From Rhodococcoides fascians A44A (lineage in GTDB: Bacteria; Actinomycetota; Actinomycetes; Mycobacteriales; Mycobacteriaceae), in assembly GCF_000760735.1 (NCBI RefSeq), contig NZ_JMEX01000005.1:37897-101896 (forward strand): DNA of 64,000 nt, given 5' to 3'. The stretch's first letter is position 1. Each line of letters opens with the position of its first letter. Shown here one piece after another: positions 17,478-27,420 of the stretch. Below the pieces are notes generated by a model. It had not been told where the DNA came from. It was given only the letters and a program-made list of their open reading frames with translations, and searched no databases. A program made the translations under genes and the position numbers.

Positions 17478-17519
17478 CTCGCAGGACGGACCGGACCCTG
17501 GGATGTCGTTCTTCTCGCA

Positions 17520-17897
17520 CTATCCCCAGTTCTCGGCTTTGGTCAGGCAGAAGGGGTGACCGGACGGATCGAGCAGGACCCGCCAGGTTTCGCCGGGCTG
17601 GTCGTCGGGGAGGGTGGCGCCCAGGTCGACGGCCGCGCGTGCTGCGTCGTCGAGATCGGCCACGGCTAGATCGAAGTGAAACTGCTTGCTGCCGTGTTCG
17701 TTGGGCCACGTGGGCGGGGCATAGTCCTCGACTCGTCCGAACCCCAACGCGCTGCTGGGGCCCGCCAACATCGCGTAGTCCTTCTCGGAGTGGACGACGT
17801 CCCATCCGAGCAGAGACGACCAGAAGGTCGCGTTGGCCTCGGGGTCAGCGCAGTCCAGTGTGACCATCTTCAGTGTTGCCACGGGCGTGGTGTTCAT
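17520..17897 (-). CDS. VOC family protein
   Basis: A single-domain glyoxalase-fold protein of 125 aa beginning MNTTPVATLKMVTLDCADPE. The ATG at 17897 has an AGGAG-type ribosome site and starts exactly at the usual VOC N-terminus; a longer reading to 18026 only runs antisense through the AraC gene. FWSSLLGW and FHFDLAVADLDDA are typical, and the end has LDPSGHPFCLTK. Many such proteins are glyoxalase or resistance relatives of unknown substrate. It is divergently arranged with the AraC regulator, 19 bp apart. Confidence 0.85.
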   Translation of the reverse strand: MNTTPVATLKMVTLDCADPEANATFWSSLLGWDVVHSEKDYAMLAGPSSALGFGRVEDYAPPTWPNEHGSKQFHFDLAVADLDDAARAAVDLGATLPDDQPGETWRVLLDPSGHPFCLTKAENWG

Positions 17898-17916
17898 GTC
17901 TCTCTCCTGACGAACG

Positions 17917-18789
17917 GTGTCGTCACAGCCTCCTAGACTGCTCCACGTGGCGGATAGGAAAAATGCGACAGCAACCACTGCGGGTGTTCTACGACCCGCT
18001 GAACTCGCACGCCACGTCGAGCTCACTCGGCTTCCCTGCTCGGCTCCGTTGTCTCCGTGGATCGAGAACTACTGGCTTTTGCGCTGGGATCTGCCGTCCG
18101 GATCGACGTACGCCAGCTCGACGCTTCCGCACCCAGCATGCACCTTGAGCGTCGAACGCGGGCACCTTCGAGAAGGGGTGACCGATCCGGTGGTCGTGAC
18201 GGGCGTACTCACTCGACGGTTCGACGTCCGACTGGCGCACTCCGGATGGGTGTTCGGGGCCAAGTTTCGTCCGGGAGGATTCGCGTCGTTCACCGGCACT
18301 CACGCCCGCACGTTGCGCGACGTGTTCGTCGCACCTCCCGTCGCGTTCTCGACGGAGACCGTCGGGTCGCTGGCAACTCTGGGTTCGCATCTCACGCCGG
18401 ACGAGTGTCGATTGCACATGGACGCCGCACTCCGCCCGTACGTGCGGGGCGTCGAGCCGGACTACTCCACAGTTCTGGACATCATCGAGGTGATGCTGCA
18501 CGACCGCTCCCTCGTCCGAGTCCAGCAGGTCGAGGACCGGTGCGGGATCGCGACGAGGCGGCTGCAGCGACTTTTCGAGAAGCTCGTCGGCGCCACACCC
18601 AAGTGGGTACTGGCGCGCTATCGCATCCACGACGCGGTGACGGACCTGGACAACGGCTACTCCGGATCGCTTGCTGACCTCGCGGCTCGCTACGGCTGGT
18701 TCGACCAAGCTCACTTCACGCGGGAGTTCACCGAACTCGTCGGCGTTCCGCCGGGAACCTATGCACAAGCACGACCGACTGAAACCTGA
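17917..18789 (+). CDS. AraC family transcriptional regulator
   Basis: Regulator of 290 aa with an N-terminal sensing domain of the DUF6597 type (SPWIENYWLLRWDLP) and a C-terminal AraC double helix-turn-helix. The latter includes VEDRCGIATRRLQRLFEKLVG and the end GWFDQAHFTREFTELVG. The GTG at 17917 lies only 19 bp from the start of the divergent VOC gene, so the true start may be later; GTG at 17947 is another in-frame option. The close divergent pairing suggests it controls the VOC gene. Confidence 0.85.
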   Translation: MSSQPPRLLHVADRKNATATTAGVLRPAELARHVELTRLPCSAPLSPWIENYWLLRWDLPSGSTYASSTLPHPACTLSVERGHLREGVTDPVVVTGVLTRRFDVRLAHSGWVFGAKFRPGGFASFTGTHARTLRDVFVAPPVAFSTETVGSLATLGSHLTPDECRLHMDAALRPYVRGVEPDYSTVLDIIEVMLHDRSLVRVQQVEDRCGIATRRLQRLFEKLVGATPKWVLARYRIHDAVTDLDNGYSGSLADLAARYGWFDQAHFTREFTELVGVPPGTYAQARPTET

Positions 18790-18866
18790 CTGTCGGCGGT
18801 GAGGCGTCGAGCGCGTCGGGTGCGCAGATCCGAACCCTCGTTCTGGCGGCGTGATGGAATGGAGTG

Positions 18867-19616
18867 ATGGTGATCGAAATCGAACGTGTGATCGTCGTGA
18901 CCGGAGCGGGATCCGGGCTGGGGCGCGCCATGGCGACCGGCCTGCTGAACGTCGGCCATCGTGTGGTGTTGGTGGGCAGGACCCGGTCGAGTCTCGACGA
19001 GGTTGCCGAAGGACACGATCGAGCAGACGTCCGTGAATGTGATGTGTCCGTGCCCGATTCGGTCAAACGACTGTTCGAAGGAGTGGTCGCGGACTTCGGG
19101 AGACTCGACGTGCTCGTCAACAACGCGGGCACGTTCGGGCCGTCGGGAAGCATCGACGAGGTCGATCCCGCCGACTGGTCGCAGACCGTTGCCACGAATC
19201 TCACCGGGGTGTTCCTCTGCGCGCGCGAGGCGGTGCGCATCATGAAGGCCCAGGACCCACGAGGCGGCCGGATCATCAACAACGGTTCGATCTCCGCGCA
19301 CACGCCGCGTCCCGGGAGTGTCGCCTACACCGCAACCAAGCACGGAGTGTCCGGGCTGACCAAGTCCATCGCCCTCGACGGCCGCGATTTCGACATCTGT
19401 TGCAGCCAGATCGACATCGGCAACGCCGCGACCGACATGACCGCGGGCATCGCACACGCCGCTCGGCAGGCAGACGGGTCCAGCCGCCCGGAACCTACGT
19501 TCGATCCGGTGCACGTCGCGAACACTGTCGTGCAGCTGGTGGACCTGCCGCTCGACGTGAACGTCCCGACCATGACGATCATGGCGAACCGGATGCCGTA
19601 CATGGGACGGGGCTGA
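18867..19616 (+). CDS. SDR family oxidoreductase (FabG-like)
   Basis: Short-chain dehydrogenase of 249 aa. It has TGAGSGLG near the N-terminus, NNAG, and the catalytic segment SVAYTATKHG with Tyr-x3-Lys. The ATG at 18867 is preferred over the GTG one codon earlier. The C-terminal segment DVNVPTMTIMANRMPYMGRG shows a less usual ending. It is a stand-alone gene between the AraC gene and the convergent glycosylase gene. Substrate not inferable. Confidence 0.85.
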   Translation: MVIEIERVIVVTGAGSGLGRAMATGLLNVGHRVVLVGRTRSSLDEVAEGHDRADVRECDVSVPDSVKRLFEGVVADFGRLDVLVNNAGTFGPSGSIDEVDPADWSQTVATNLTGVFLCAREAVRIMKAQDPRGGRIINNGSISAHTPRPGSVAYTATKHGVSGLTKSIALDGRDFDICCSQIDIGNAATDMTAGIAHAARQADGSSRPEPTFDPVHVANTVVQLVDLPLDVNVPTMTIMANRMPYMGRG

Positions 19617-19625
19617 CTCGTCCGA

Positions 19626-19685
19626 GTCGACTCAGCCCGGGTCGACTCTGCCCGAATTTACTCTGCCCGAATAGACTCTGGGAAC
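19626..19685. repeat. Four imperfect 15-bp tandem repeats
   Basis: Units at 19626-19640, 19641-19655, 19656-19670 and 19671-19685 share the core ACTCTGCCCGA, with changes in the first bases and decay in the last unit. They lie in the short gap between the convergent SDR and glycosylase genes. Confidence 0.8.
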
Positions 19686-19689
19686 GACA

Positions 19690-20508
19690 TCACTCCTGTT
19701 CGCGGGAACACCACCACGTCGTACGGCCGCCGACGGTTCCGCGAGACATCGGTGCGCCGCAGCGAGGACACGTCGCATCCTTCTTGCGGAACGGGATTAT
19801 CTCACCGGTGTGTACTCCGCCTTTCTTTATGGCGGACCTGATCGCACGCCGCAGAATCACTCGGAGTTCGTCGAGCTCGTCGACCGTCAGAGTCTTCGCA
19901 CGGCGTGACGGTGACAGTTCGCTCTGCCACAGGACCTCGTCGGCGAGAAGATTGCCGATACCCGATACCGCAGCCTGATCCAGTAAGCGGGCTTTGAGCG
20001 GTGCTGCGCTCATCCCGATGCGGTGCCGAAAGTCGTCGCGGGTTATCTCGGCGGCATCCGGGCCGAGCGCGTCGATATCGGGTTCGAGCCGTACACGGCC
20101 GAGCCGCCGCTTGTCGAACAGACGGAGCTGTCCGCCGTCGTCGAACGTGATCGCGAACCGAGTCCACTCGGGTTTGTCCGTGTCCCGTTCGCCGACATGC
20201 GGATCGCCGCCGCCGTACCGGGACGTCTGCTCGCCGTCCGGTGCGGTGACGATGATGCGTCCACCCATACCGAGGTGAATTCCGAGAGTCGGGCCGTCGG
20301 AGCCGTCGGCGAGCCTGGTCTCGCACCACATCGCTTTGCCGCGGCGGCGCGCTTCGACCAGCATGCCGCCGGTGAGTGCCCGGGCAATGTCGCCCGGACG
20401 ATGGGGTCTGCATTCGAAGGTGTCGGCGTCGTCGATCTCGACGATGACGCGATCGAGCGCCTTCTCGACGACTTGTCTGGCGTTCTCGACTTCGGGGAGT
20501 TCGGGCAC
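19690..20508 (-). CDS. Fpg/Nei family DNA glycosylase with atypical zinc finger
   Basis: Bifunctional base-excision glycosylase of 272 aa. The N-terminal Pro2-Glu3 of MPELPEVE is the catalytic pair after Met removal, and Lys58 (RRRGKA) is the beta-hairpin lysine. The H2TH region includes VSGIGNLLADEVLW. The C-terminal zinc finger has Cys247 and Cys250 (CPRC) and Cys267, but Glu270 stands where the fourth Cys is expected. A zincless variant is therefore possible. It removes oxidised bases such as 8-oxoguanine or oxidised pyrimidines. The CitE-like gene starts about 50 bp away on the same strand but belongs to a different unit. Confidence 0.88.
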   Translation of the reverse strand: MPELPEVENARQVVEKALDRVIVEIDDADTFECRPHRPGDIARALTGGMLVEARRRGKAMWCETRLADGSDGPTLGIHLGMGGRIIVTAPDGEQTSRYGGGDPHVGERDTDKPEWTRFAITFDDGGQLRLFDKRRLGRVRLEPDIDALGPDAAEITRDDFRHRIGMSAAPLKARLLDQAAVSGIGNLLADEVLWQSELSPSRRAKTLTVDELDELRVILRRAIRSAIKKGGVHTGEIIPFRKKDATCPRCGAPMSRGTVGGRTTWWCSREQE

Positions 20509-20561
20509 CGATGGTCCTTACCCCGTCGGGCGATCGTCTATGCCTGCACCGGTGCGCCGAG

Positions 20562-21377
20562 CTACGGGGACGTGGTCCGACGCGCCAGGATTCGTCGAGC
20601 ATGGGTGAGCACCGGCGCGTCGACCATCTTGCCGTCCAGGCTGAACACGCCGCGGTTCGACTGCACGGCGTCCAGAACGCGCTCGGCCCAATCGATCTCG
20701 TCGTCCGTCGGCGCGAAGGCGCGGCGGATCACCGGGATGTGACTGGGATGGATCGCGACCTTGCCGTCGAAGCCTACGGCCACGGCGTCGTCGGCCTCCT
20801 CGCGTACACCGCCGAGATCGGGAATGTCGAGATAGACCGAGTCGAGGGCGAACAAACCCCGCGCTTTCGCGGCGAGCAGAACCTGAGACCGGACATGGTG
20901 CGCGACAGTTCGATACGAGCCGTCCGGCAATCGGCTGGAGCTACCGCCCAAGGCGGCGATGAGATCCTCGGCGCCCCACATCGCGCCGACAGCGTTGTCG
21001 GCGCCCAGAGCACGGTGGCACTCGACGGCCCCGGCCGGTGACTCGAACAACGCGATCACATCGCGGGGCGCCAGGGCAGACACGTCCTGGGGGCTCTCGC
21101 ACTTGGGAAGCATGACGACGGTGTAGTCGGTTCTGTCCAGTGCGGTGAGATCCGCCGAACAGTCGTCGGTGCCGTGCGCGTTGACTCTGACGATGGTTCT
21201 GGTCGGGTCGAGTGGGGTGGCAACCAGTGCTTCGCGCGCAGCAGCCTTGTCCGCCGGTGCAACGCCGTCCTCGAGGTCCAGGATGACGACGTCTGCGCGC
21301 GCGGCCGCTTTCTCGAACCGTTCCGGTCGATCCGCCGGGCAGAACAACCAGGCCGGACCGGGCGGCACCCAGTTCAT
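20562..21377 (-). CDS. CitE-like CoA ester lyase of the leucine operon
   Basis: HpcH/HpaI-CitE family lyase of 271 aa. Visible motifs are VILDLEDGVAPADK (30-43), the metal-binding acidic pair in WGAEDL (134-139) and GKVAIHPSHIP. It is the last gene of the operon and overlaps the MaoC gene by 4 bp. The position matches Rv2498c of M. tuberculosis, a CitE-like enzyme acting on short branched hydroxyacyl-CoA thioesters rather than on citrate. A role at the end of leucine breakdown is inferred from that synteny. Confidence 0.88.
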   Translation of the reverse strand: MNWVPPGPAWLFCPADRPERFEKAAARADVVILDLEDGVAPADKAAAREALVATPLDPTRTIVRVNAHGTDDCSADLTALDRTDYTVVMLPKCESPQDVSALAPRDVIALFESPAGAVECHRALGADNAVGAMWGAEDLIAALGGSSSRLPDGSYRTVAHHVRSQVLLAAKARGLFALDSVYLDIPDLGGVREEADDAVAVGFDGKVAIHPSHIPVIRRAFAPTDDEIDWAERVLDAVQSNRGVFSLDGKMVDAPVLTHARRILARRTTSP

Positions 21378-21874
21378 GAGCGATCCTCCGACAGTGGGTC
21401 CGTGGCCGGATTCATCCGAACCAGTGTCTTGCGGACAGCGACCACGACAACGTCGCCGTGCTGGTTACGCCCGGTGTGCGTGAACGTGACGACGCCTTCG
21501 CCGGGCCGGCTCTTGGACTCACGCTTGTCCGAGATCGAAGTCTCGGCGTACAGCGTGTCGCCGTGGAACAGCGGTTTGGGGAACGTCACCTCGGAGAATC
21601 CGAGATTCGCCACGATGGTGCCCTGAGTCAGCTGTGCGACGGACAGGCCAACGACGGTGGACACCGTGAACATCGAATTGACCAACCGCTCACCGAACGA
21701 TGTGCTCTCGCTGTACGCGGCGTCGAGATGCAGTGCCTGAGTGTTCATCGTCTGGGTCGTGAACAGCGTGTTGTCCGCCTCGGTGACGGTTCGGCCGGGC
21801 CGATGCTCGTAGGTGACGCCGACCTCCATTTCCTCGAACCACAGGCCTCGCTGCCGAATAGTCCTCCCGCTCAC
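21374..21874 (-). CDS. MaoC family hydratase-like protein
   Basis: Hot-dog fold protein of 166 aa. It has EHRPGRTVTEADNTLFTTQTMNTQALHLD at the front and PLFHGDTLYAETSISDKRES in the centre. In MaoC hydratases the catalytic Asp and His occur in a D-x(n)-H-G segment; here the sequence is LDAAYSESTSFGERLVNS, with Asn where His is common. Catalysis may therefore be altered. It corresponds by position to Rv2499c. It overlaps both neighbours by 4 bp, so it is translationally coupled to the acyl-CoA dehydrogenase. Confidence 0.85.
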   Translation of the reverse strand: MSGRTIRQRGLWFEEMEVGVTYEHRPGRTVTEADNTLFTTQTMNTQALHLDAAYSESTSFGERLVNSMFTVSTVVGLSVAQLTQGTIVANLGFSEVTFPKPLFHGDTLYAETSISDKRESKSRPGEGVVTFTHTGRNQHGDVVVVAVRKTLVRMNPATDPLSEDRS

Positions 21875-23037
21875 AGTCCCAACCCCCGCGCAATCAACAT
21901 CAATTGGACCTCGGTCGTTCCTTCGCCGATCTCGAGGATCTTGCTGTCCCGATAATGCCGAGCCACCACGTACTCGTTCATGAATCCGTATCCACCGTGG
22001 ATCTGCGTCGCGTCTCGGGCATTGTCCATCGCAGCCTCGGAGGCGACGAGCTTGGCGATCGACGCTGCTTTCTTGAACGGTTTACCTGCCAGCATCAGCG
22101 CGGCGGCGTCGTAGTACGCGGTACGGGCGGTGTGTGCACGCGCTTCCATACGCGCGATCTTGAACGAAATCGCCTGATTGCGTCCGATCGGTGAGCCGAA
22201 CGCCTCGCGCTCCTTCGCATACTTGATGCTCTCGTCGACACATCCTTGCGCCGCACCGACGGACACGGCAGCGATGGCGATACGGCCTTCATCGAGGATC
22301 TGCAGGAAGTTGGCGTACCCGCGCCCCTCGTCCCCGAGCAGGTTCTCCTCGGGTACACGGACGTCGGTGAAGCTCAACGGATGTGTGTCCGACGCGTTCC
22401 ACCCGACCTTGTTGTAGGCGGGTTCGGCGACGAATCCCGGAGTGTCGGTCGGCACGAGGATCGACGAGATGCGTTTCTTGCCTGTCGCCTCCTCGACCCC
22501 GGTCACCGCGGTCACCGTCACCAACTCGGAGATCTCGGTTCCCGAATTGGTGATGAATTGCTTGCTGCCGTTGATGATCCAGTCACCGCCGTCGCGTTTC
22601 GCGGTGGTCTTGGTGCCGCCGGCATCACTGCCCGCTCCCGGCTCGGTGAGACCGAAGGCCGCCAGCGCCCTACCCGTGGTCAATTTCGGTAACCACTGTT
22701 GTTTCTGCGCGTCGTTGCCGAATCGGAACACGGGCATCGCTCCGAGGGACACCCCTGCTTCGAGTGTCATCGCGACGCTTTGATCCACCTTGCCGAGCTC
22801 CTCGAGGGCAAGGCAGAGCGCGAAGTAGTCGCCGCCCATCCCGCCGTACTCCTCGGGAAACGGGAGTCCGAACAAGCCCATGTCGCCCATCTTCGCCACG
22901 ACGTCGTAGGGGAAGGAGTGCTCCTCGTCATGTTTCGCCGACACCGGCGCGACCACCGTTTTCGCGAAATCGGCTACCGAGTCCTTGAGTTGGCGATACT
23001 CGTCCGGGAGGGAGGACGATGACAGGTAGTCGGTCAC
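21871..23037 (-). CDS. Acyl-CoA dehydrogenase (isovaleryl-CoA dehydrogenase-like, FadE19-type)
   Basis: FAD dehydrogenase of 388 aa with [15 protein letters not shown] in the flavin-binding region and [19 protein letters not shown] near the C-terminus. Gene order with the two carboxylase subunits equals fadE19 (Rv2500c) in M. tuberculosis. It would oxidise isovaleryl-CoA or 2-methylbutyryl-CoA during branched-chain amino acid breakdown, passing electrons to ETF. It overlaps the biotin carboxylase gene upstream by 4 bp. Substrate is inferred from the operon. Confidence 0.9.
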   Translation of the reverse strand: MTDYLSSSSLPDEYRQLKDSVADFAKTVVAPVSAKHDEEHSFPYDVVAKMGDMGLFGLPFPEEYGGMGGDYFALCLALEELGKVDQSVAMTLEAGVSLGAMPVFRFGNDAQKQQWLPKLTTGRALAAFGLTEPGAGSDAGGTKTTAKRDGGDWIINGSKQFITNSGTEISELVTVTAVTGVEEATGKKRISSILVPTDTPGFVAEPAYNKVGWNASDTHPLSFTDVRVPEENLLGDEGRGYANFLQILDEGRIAIAAVSVGAAQGCVDESIKYAKEREAFGSPIGRNQAISFKIARMEARAHTARTAYYDAAALMLAGKPFKKAASIAKLVASEAAMDNARDATQIHGGYGFMNEYVVARHYRDSKILEIGEGTTEVQLMLIARGLGL

Positions 23038-25031
23038 GATTGCACCTCTGAATCTTCGTTGGGAATGATGCGGGCGAGAACTTGGTCCACCTGAACCTGG
23101 TCTCCGACCGACACTGCGAGTTCGACGGTTCCGTCGACAGGTGTGGTCAGGGCGTGCTCCATCTTCATCGCTTCGACGACGACGACGGCGGTTCCTGCAC
23201 TCACGGCGTCGCCGGTAGCGACCTCGACAGCGATGACCGAACCGGGCATCGGGCTGACGATCTCGGCGTTACCCGAGTGGGCTTCCTCGGCGCGAACACT
23301 CGGCTCGGACACCGTCGACATCGACCAGGTTCCGCGTGAACTGGAAATCCACGTCGCATTCTCGGCGTGGGCGAATCGCGCAGTCTCACGGTGACCGTCG
23401 ACGACGGTCACGATGGTGTCCGTTCGTACTTCTGCGTGCAGGGGCCTGGACGGCCCATCGCCGACGGCAACCGTCGCAGATCCAGGAACACCGCTGATCG
23501 AGACGTGCACTGCCGCTTCGCCCGTGGACAATCGCACAGTGAACGGCGCGTGCTCGCCCACCCGCCATCCGGTCGGGGACGACCAGATGTCGGCCCCGGT
23601 GCCGATCCACATCTCGAGCCAGGAGACGGCTGCAGCTGCGATCAGCGCCTGATCCGGCACCGACTCAGGAGTGAAATCTTCCAGTCGGCGGTCCAACAGA
23701 CCTGTGTCGAGCGTGCCCGCTCGAACGTCGTCGTCGTCGAGCAGGAATCGGGCGAACTCGATGTTGGTGACGACGCCCAGTACGGCTGTCTCCGACAACG
23801 CGCGATCGAGTGTGCGCAGGGCGGTGGGTCGATCGGGCCCGTACGCAATCACTTTCGACAACATCGGGTCGTAGTTGCTTCCCACCTCGGTACCGACGGA
23901 AAGCGAGGAATCGACCCGAACCCCGTCACCGCCGGGTTCGCGGAGCCCGACGACGGTGCCACCGGTGGGTAGGAAGCCGCGGCCAGGATCCTCCGCGTAC
24001 ACGCGGGTCTCGATGGCGTGACCGGTGAGAACGATGTCGTTCTGCTGCAGACTCAGTACCTCACCTGCAGCGATACGAACTTGCCATTCGACGAGATCGA
24101 GTCCGGTCACCATCTCCGTGACCGGGTGCTCGACCTGCAAGCGGGTGTTCATCTCCATGAAGAAGAATTCGTCGGGGCTGTCTGCGGAGACGATGAATTC
24201 GACAGTTCCTGCGCCGGTGTAGTCGACGCTGCGGGCCGTGTTGCACGCCGCTTCGCCGATGCGGGCGCGGGTCTGCGCGTCGAGCAAGGGCGACGGCGCT
24301 TCCTCGATCACCTTCTGGTGCCGGCGTTGCAGGCTGCACTCGCGTTCACCGAGATGAATGACGTTGCCGTGCTGGTCCGCCAGGATTTGCACTTCGATGT
24401 GTCTGGGCCGGAGGACGAACCGTTCGAGGAAGAGCGTGTTGTCGCCGAACGACGACGCAGCCTCACGGCGGGCACTGGCCAGAGCGGCCGGCAGGTCCTC
24501 TGCTCGCTCCACCAGCCGCATTCCTTTTCCGCCGCCGCCTGCCGACGGTTTGACCAGTACCGGGAAGCCGACCTCGTCGGCGCCGGCAATCAAGTCGGCG
24601 TCGGTCAATCCGGGCCTCGAGATGCCCGGAACGACCGGGACCCCGAACTGGGTCACGGCGTCCTTCGCCGTGATCTTGTCGCCCATCGCGGCGATGGCCG
24701 TGGCCGATGGTCCGAGGAATGCGATGTCGGCCTCCGCGCACGCGGCCGCGAACTCTGCGTTCTCGGAGAGAAATCCGTACCCCGGGTGAATTGCCTGGGC
24801 GCCTGTGCGTTCGGCAGCCTCGATCACGTTGCGGATCGACAGATAGCTGTCCTTCGCTGCAGCCGGTCCGATGCGTACAGCGGTATCGGCCTCGGTGACG
24901 TGCCGAGCTCCTGCGTCCGCATCGCTGTAGACAGCAACGGAGGTGATCCCCATCGTGCGCAGGGTTCGAGCCACGCGGACTGCGATCTCACCGCGGTTGG
25001 CGATCAGAACGGTATCGATTCTTTCGACCAT
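23034..25031 (-). CDS. accA1: Acyl-CoA carboxylase alpha subunit (biotin carboxylase + BCCP), AccA1-like
   Basis: A 665 aa biotin-dependent carboxylase subunit, probably for 3-methylcrotonyl-CoA. It begins [20 protein letters not shown]. The ATP-grasp region has the glycine-rich loop AGGGGKGM and [18 protein letters not shown]. The C-terminal biotinyl domain has EAMKMEH with the biotinylated Lys623. The ATG at 25031 lies 5 bp after the carboxyltransferase gene ends; reading further upstream is antisense to nothing recognisable. It pairs with the adjacent carboxyltransferase. Confidence 0.92.
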   Translation of the reverse strand: MVERIDTVLIANRGEIAVRVARTLRTMGITSVAVYSDADAGARHVTEADTAVRIGPAAAKDSYLSIRNVIEAAERTGAQAIHPGYGFLSENAEFAAACAEADIAFLGPSATAIAAMGDKITAKDAVTQFGVPVVPGISRPGLTDADLIAGADEVGFPVLVKPSAGGGGKGMRLVERAEDLPAALASARREAASSFGDNTLFLERFVLRPRHIEVQILADQHGNVIHLGERECSLQRRHQKVIEEAPSPLLDAQTRARIGEAACNTARSVDYTGAGTVEFIVSADSPDEFFFMEMNTRLQVEHPVTEMVTGLDLVEWQVRIAAGEVLSLQQNDIVLTGHAIETRVYAEDPGRGFLPTGGTVVGLREPGGDGVRVDSSLSVGTEVGSNYDPMLSKVIAYGPDRPTALRTLDRALSETAVLGVVTNIEFARFLLDDDDVRAGTLDTGLLDRRLEDFTPESVPDQALIAAAAVSWLEMWIGTGADIWSSPTGWRVGEHAPFTVRLSTGEAAVHVSISGVPGSATVAVGDGPSRPLHAEVRTDTIVTVVDGHRETARFAHAENATWISSSRGTWSMSTVSEPSVRAEEAHSGNAEIVSPMPGSVIAVEVATGDAVSAGTAVVVVEAMKMEHALTTPVDGTVELAVSVGDQVQVDQVLARIIPNEDSEVQS

Positions 25032-25036
25032 TTGTC

Positions 25037-26614
25037 TCACATCCTGAAAACGCCGTAGGAGACCGGTTCGAGCGGTGCGTTGGCGCACGCCGACAATGCC
25101 AGTCCAAGAACAGTTCTGGTATCGGCCGGGTCGATTATGCCGTCGTCCCACAGCCTGGCCGTCGAGTAGTACGGGTTGCCCTGTGTCTCGTACTGGGCGC
25201 GAATCGGCGCTTTGAACGACTCCTGATCTTCTTCCGACCAGGGCTTGCCCGCGGCATCGAGTTGGTCGCTGCGCACGGTCGCCAACACCGACGCGGCCTG
25301 CTCGCCGCCCATGACGGAAATGCGCGCGTTGGGCCACATGAACAGGAAGCGGGGGGAGTAGGCGCGCCCGCACATCGAGTAGTTGCCTGCGCCGTACGAT
25401 CCGCCGATCACGACGGTCAACTTCGGAACGCGGGCACACGCGACGGCAGTCACCATCTTGGCACCGTGTTTGGCAATTCCGCCCGCCTCGTAGTCGCGCC
25501 CGACCATGAAGCCGGAGAGGTTCTGCAGGAACACGAGTGGGATGCTGCGCTTGTCGCAGAGCTCGATGAAGTGGGCGCCCTTCATCGCCGATTCGGAAAA
25601 GAGAACACCGTTGTTGGCGACGATACCGACGGGATGACCATGGATGTGCGCGAAGCCGGTGACGAGGGTCTTGCCGTACTCGGCCTTGAACTCGTCGAAC
25701 TCACCTGCGTCGACGACTCGGGTGATCACTTCGCGCACGTCGTACGGAGTTCGTGGGTCCGTGGGGACCACGTCGTACAACTCGTGCTGGTCTGCGATCG
25801 GTTCACGGGGCGTCACGATGTCCCACGGGCGCGGGGTGCGAGGTCCGAGCGTCGAGACGATCTTGCGCACTCGGTCCAGTGCGTCGCGATCGTCCTCGGC
25901 CAGATGGTCGGTGACACCGGAGACCTTCGAATGCACGTCACCGCCGCCGAGCTCCTCGGCCGTGACGATCTCCCCGGTGGCCGCCTTCACCAAGGGCGGA
26001 CCACCGAGAAAAATGGTTCCCTGATTCCTGACGATGACGGCCTCGTCGCTCATGGCCGGAACGTACGCGCCGCCGGCGGTGCACGACCCCATCACCGCAG
26101 CGATCTGCGCAATTCCCTTGGCGCTCATGGTGGCCTGATTGAAGAAGATGCGGCCGAAGTGGTCGCGGTCAGGAAACACCTCGTCCTGGCGGGGGAGAAA
26201 CGCACCGCCGGAATCGACCAGATATATGCACGGCAGGGTGTTCTGCAGCGCGATCTCCTGGGCACGCAAGTGCTTCTTGACCGTCATCGGGTAGTACGTG
26301 CCGCCCTTGACCGTTGCGTCGTTGGCGATCACGACACATTCACGCCCCGACACCCTGCCGATTCCCGCAATGACCCCTGCGCCCGGGCACTCGTCGTCGT
26401 ACAGGCCGTTGGCTGCGAGCGGAGCGATCTCGAGGAAGGGGCTTCCCGGGTCGAGCAGTTCGTTCACGCGATCGCGGGGGAGCAGCTTGCCTCGGGCAAC
26501 GTGACGTTCTCTCGACTTCTCGCTACCGCCGAGCGCGGCGCCGGCGAGGCGTTCGGAGAGTTCGGCGGTGAGGAGCTGGTGTTCTGCCCTGCTGGCGTTG
26601 GGTTCATGTGCCAT
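25037..26614 (-). CDS. accD1: Acyl-CoA carboxylase beta subunit (carboxyltransferase), AccD1-like
   Basis: Carboxyltransferase of 525 aa. It has [17 protein letters not shown], the acyl-CoA loop [17 protein letters not shown] and [20 protein letters not shown], all shared with 3-methylcrotonyl-CoA carboxylase beta subunits. First gene of the operon, transcribed away from the TetR gene, with the palindromic control region immediately upstream. The order accD1, accA1, fadE, maoC, citE is that of the mycobacterial leucine pathway. Confidence 0.92.
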   Translation of the reverse strand: MAHEPNASRAEHQLLTAELSERLAGAALGGSEKSRERHVARGKLLPRDRVNELLDPGSPFLEIAPLAANGLYDDECPGAGVIAGIGRVSGRECVVIANDATVKGGTYYPMTVKKHLRAQEIALQNTLPCIYLVDSGGAFLPRQDEVFPDRDHFGRIFFNQATMSAKGIAQIAAVMGSCTAGGAYVPAMSDEAVIVRNQGTIFLGGPPLVKAATGEIVTAEELGGGDVHSKVSGVTDHLAEDDRDALDRVRKIVSTLGPRTPRPWDIVTPREPIADQHELYDVVPTDPRTPYDVREVITRVVDAGEFDEFKAEYGKTLVTGFAHIHGHPVGIVANNGVLFSESAMKGAHFIELCDKRSIPLVFLQNLSGFMVGRDYEAGGIAKHGAKMVTAVACARVPKLTVVIGGSYGAGNYSMCGRAYSPRFLFMWPNARISVMGGEQAASVLATVRSDQLDAAGKPWSEEDQESFKAPIRAQYETQGNPYYSTARLWDDGIIDPADTRTVLGLALSACANAPLEPVSYGVFRM

Positions 26615-26656
26615 GTGGTGCGCGCCTTCGGTCCGATCCTGCGAAACGAATGATTC

Positions 26657-26695
26657 CAGTTAACTAGAAATAACTGAACTTATAGTAAACTATAA
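26657..26695. promoter_or_regulatory. Double palindrome operator between accD1 and TetR genes
   Basis: An AT-rich island in GC-rich DNA. The first inverted repeat is CAGTTA (26657-26662) with TAACTG (26671-26676). The second is TTATAGT (26680-26686) with ACTATAA (26689-26695) around AA, a perfect palindrome. Two sites between divergent genes suggest repression of both directions by the TetR protein encoded at 26730. The -10 elements probably lie inside this island. Confidence 0.7.
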
Positions 26696-26729
26696 TTAAC
26701 CGAGTTGTCCAGGATGGGGAGGGGAATCG

Positions 26730-27344
26730 ATGGCCGAACAGACCGTGGAAGGCGAGTCCAAGCCGGAAACGCTGCGCGAGCGCCGTAAGGCGGAACGGCG
26801 TGCGCAGCTACTGTCCGCGGCGGCCGAACTGTTCGCCGACCGCGGTTTCGCATCCGTGCGGCTCGAAGATCTGGGCGCTGCAGTGGGTGTCAGTGGGCCG
26901 GCCGTCTACCGGCACTTTCCCAACAAGGAGTCCGTTCTCGTGGAACTTCTCGTCGGCATTTCCGAGTACCTACTCGACGGTGGACGGCGAGTGGCAGAGC
27001 GCGAGCCTGCAGGTCGTACCGTGCTGGACGACCTGATCGAGTTCCACCTCGACTTCGCCTTCGAATCCCCGGCGCTCATTCGAATCCAGGACCGCGACCT
27101 GCAGAATTTGCCGGACGCCGCCCGGCGAAAGGTGCGCCGGATGCAACGTGAATACGTCGAGCTGTGGGTTGCCCAACTGAGGGCTCACGACACGAACCTC
27201 AGCGAAAGCGATGCTCGCACAAAAGCTCACGCGGTGTTCGGCTTGATCAACTCGACTCCCTACAGCGCCGGGCGCACTAGGTCCAAGAATGTCCGCCCGT
27301 TGCTGCGGGAGATGACCACCGGTGCGCTGGGGATCGATGCATGA
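26730..27344 (+). CDS. TetR family regulator of the leucine operon
   Basis: Regulator of 204 aa. The helix-turn-helix region runs FADRGFASVRLEDLGAAVGV, then GPAVYRHFPNKESVL near residues 52-66. The C-terminal domain includes FGLINSTPYSAGR, seen in TetR proteins next to branched-chain acyl-CoA genes. A GGAGG ribosome site precedes the ATG. By position it equals Rv2506, divergent to the accD1 operon. Acyl-CoA or leucine intermediates are likely inducers, by analogy. Confidence 0.9.
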   Translation: MAEQTVEGESKPETLRERRKAERRAQLLSAAAELFADRGFASVRLEDLGAAVGVSGPAVYRHFPNKESVLVELLVGISEYLLDGGRRVAEREPAGRTVLDDLIEFHLDFAFESPALIRIQDRDLQNLPDAARRKVRRMQREYVELWVAQLRAHDTNLSESDARTKAHAVFGLINSTPYSAGRTRSKNVRPLLREMTTGALGIDA

Positions 27345-27420
27345 TGCTCGCCAGAATGCGGGCCGCTTCTCCGGTTCGGATGTGTCGGACCGTAGCGGCA
27401 TATCGGGATACATTTGAGTC

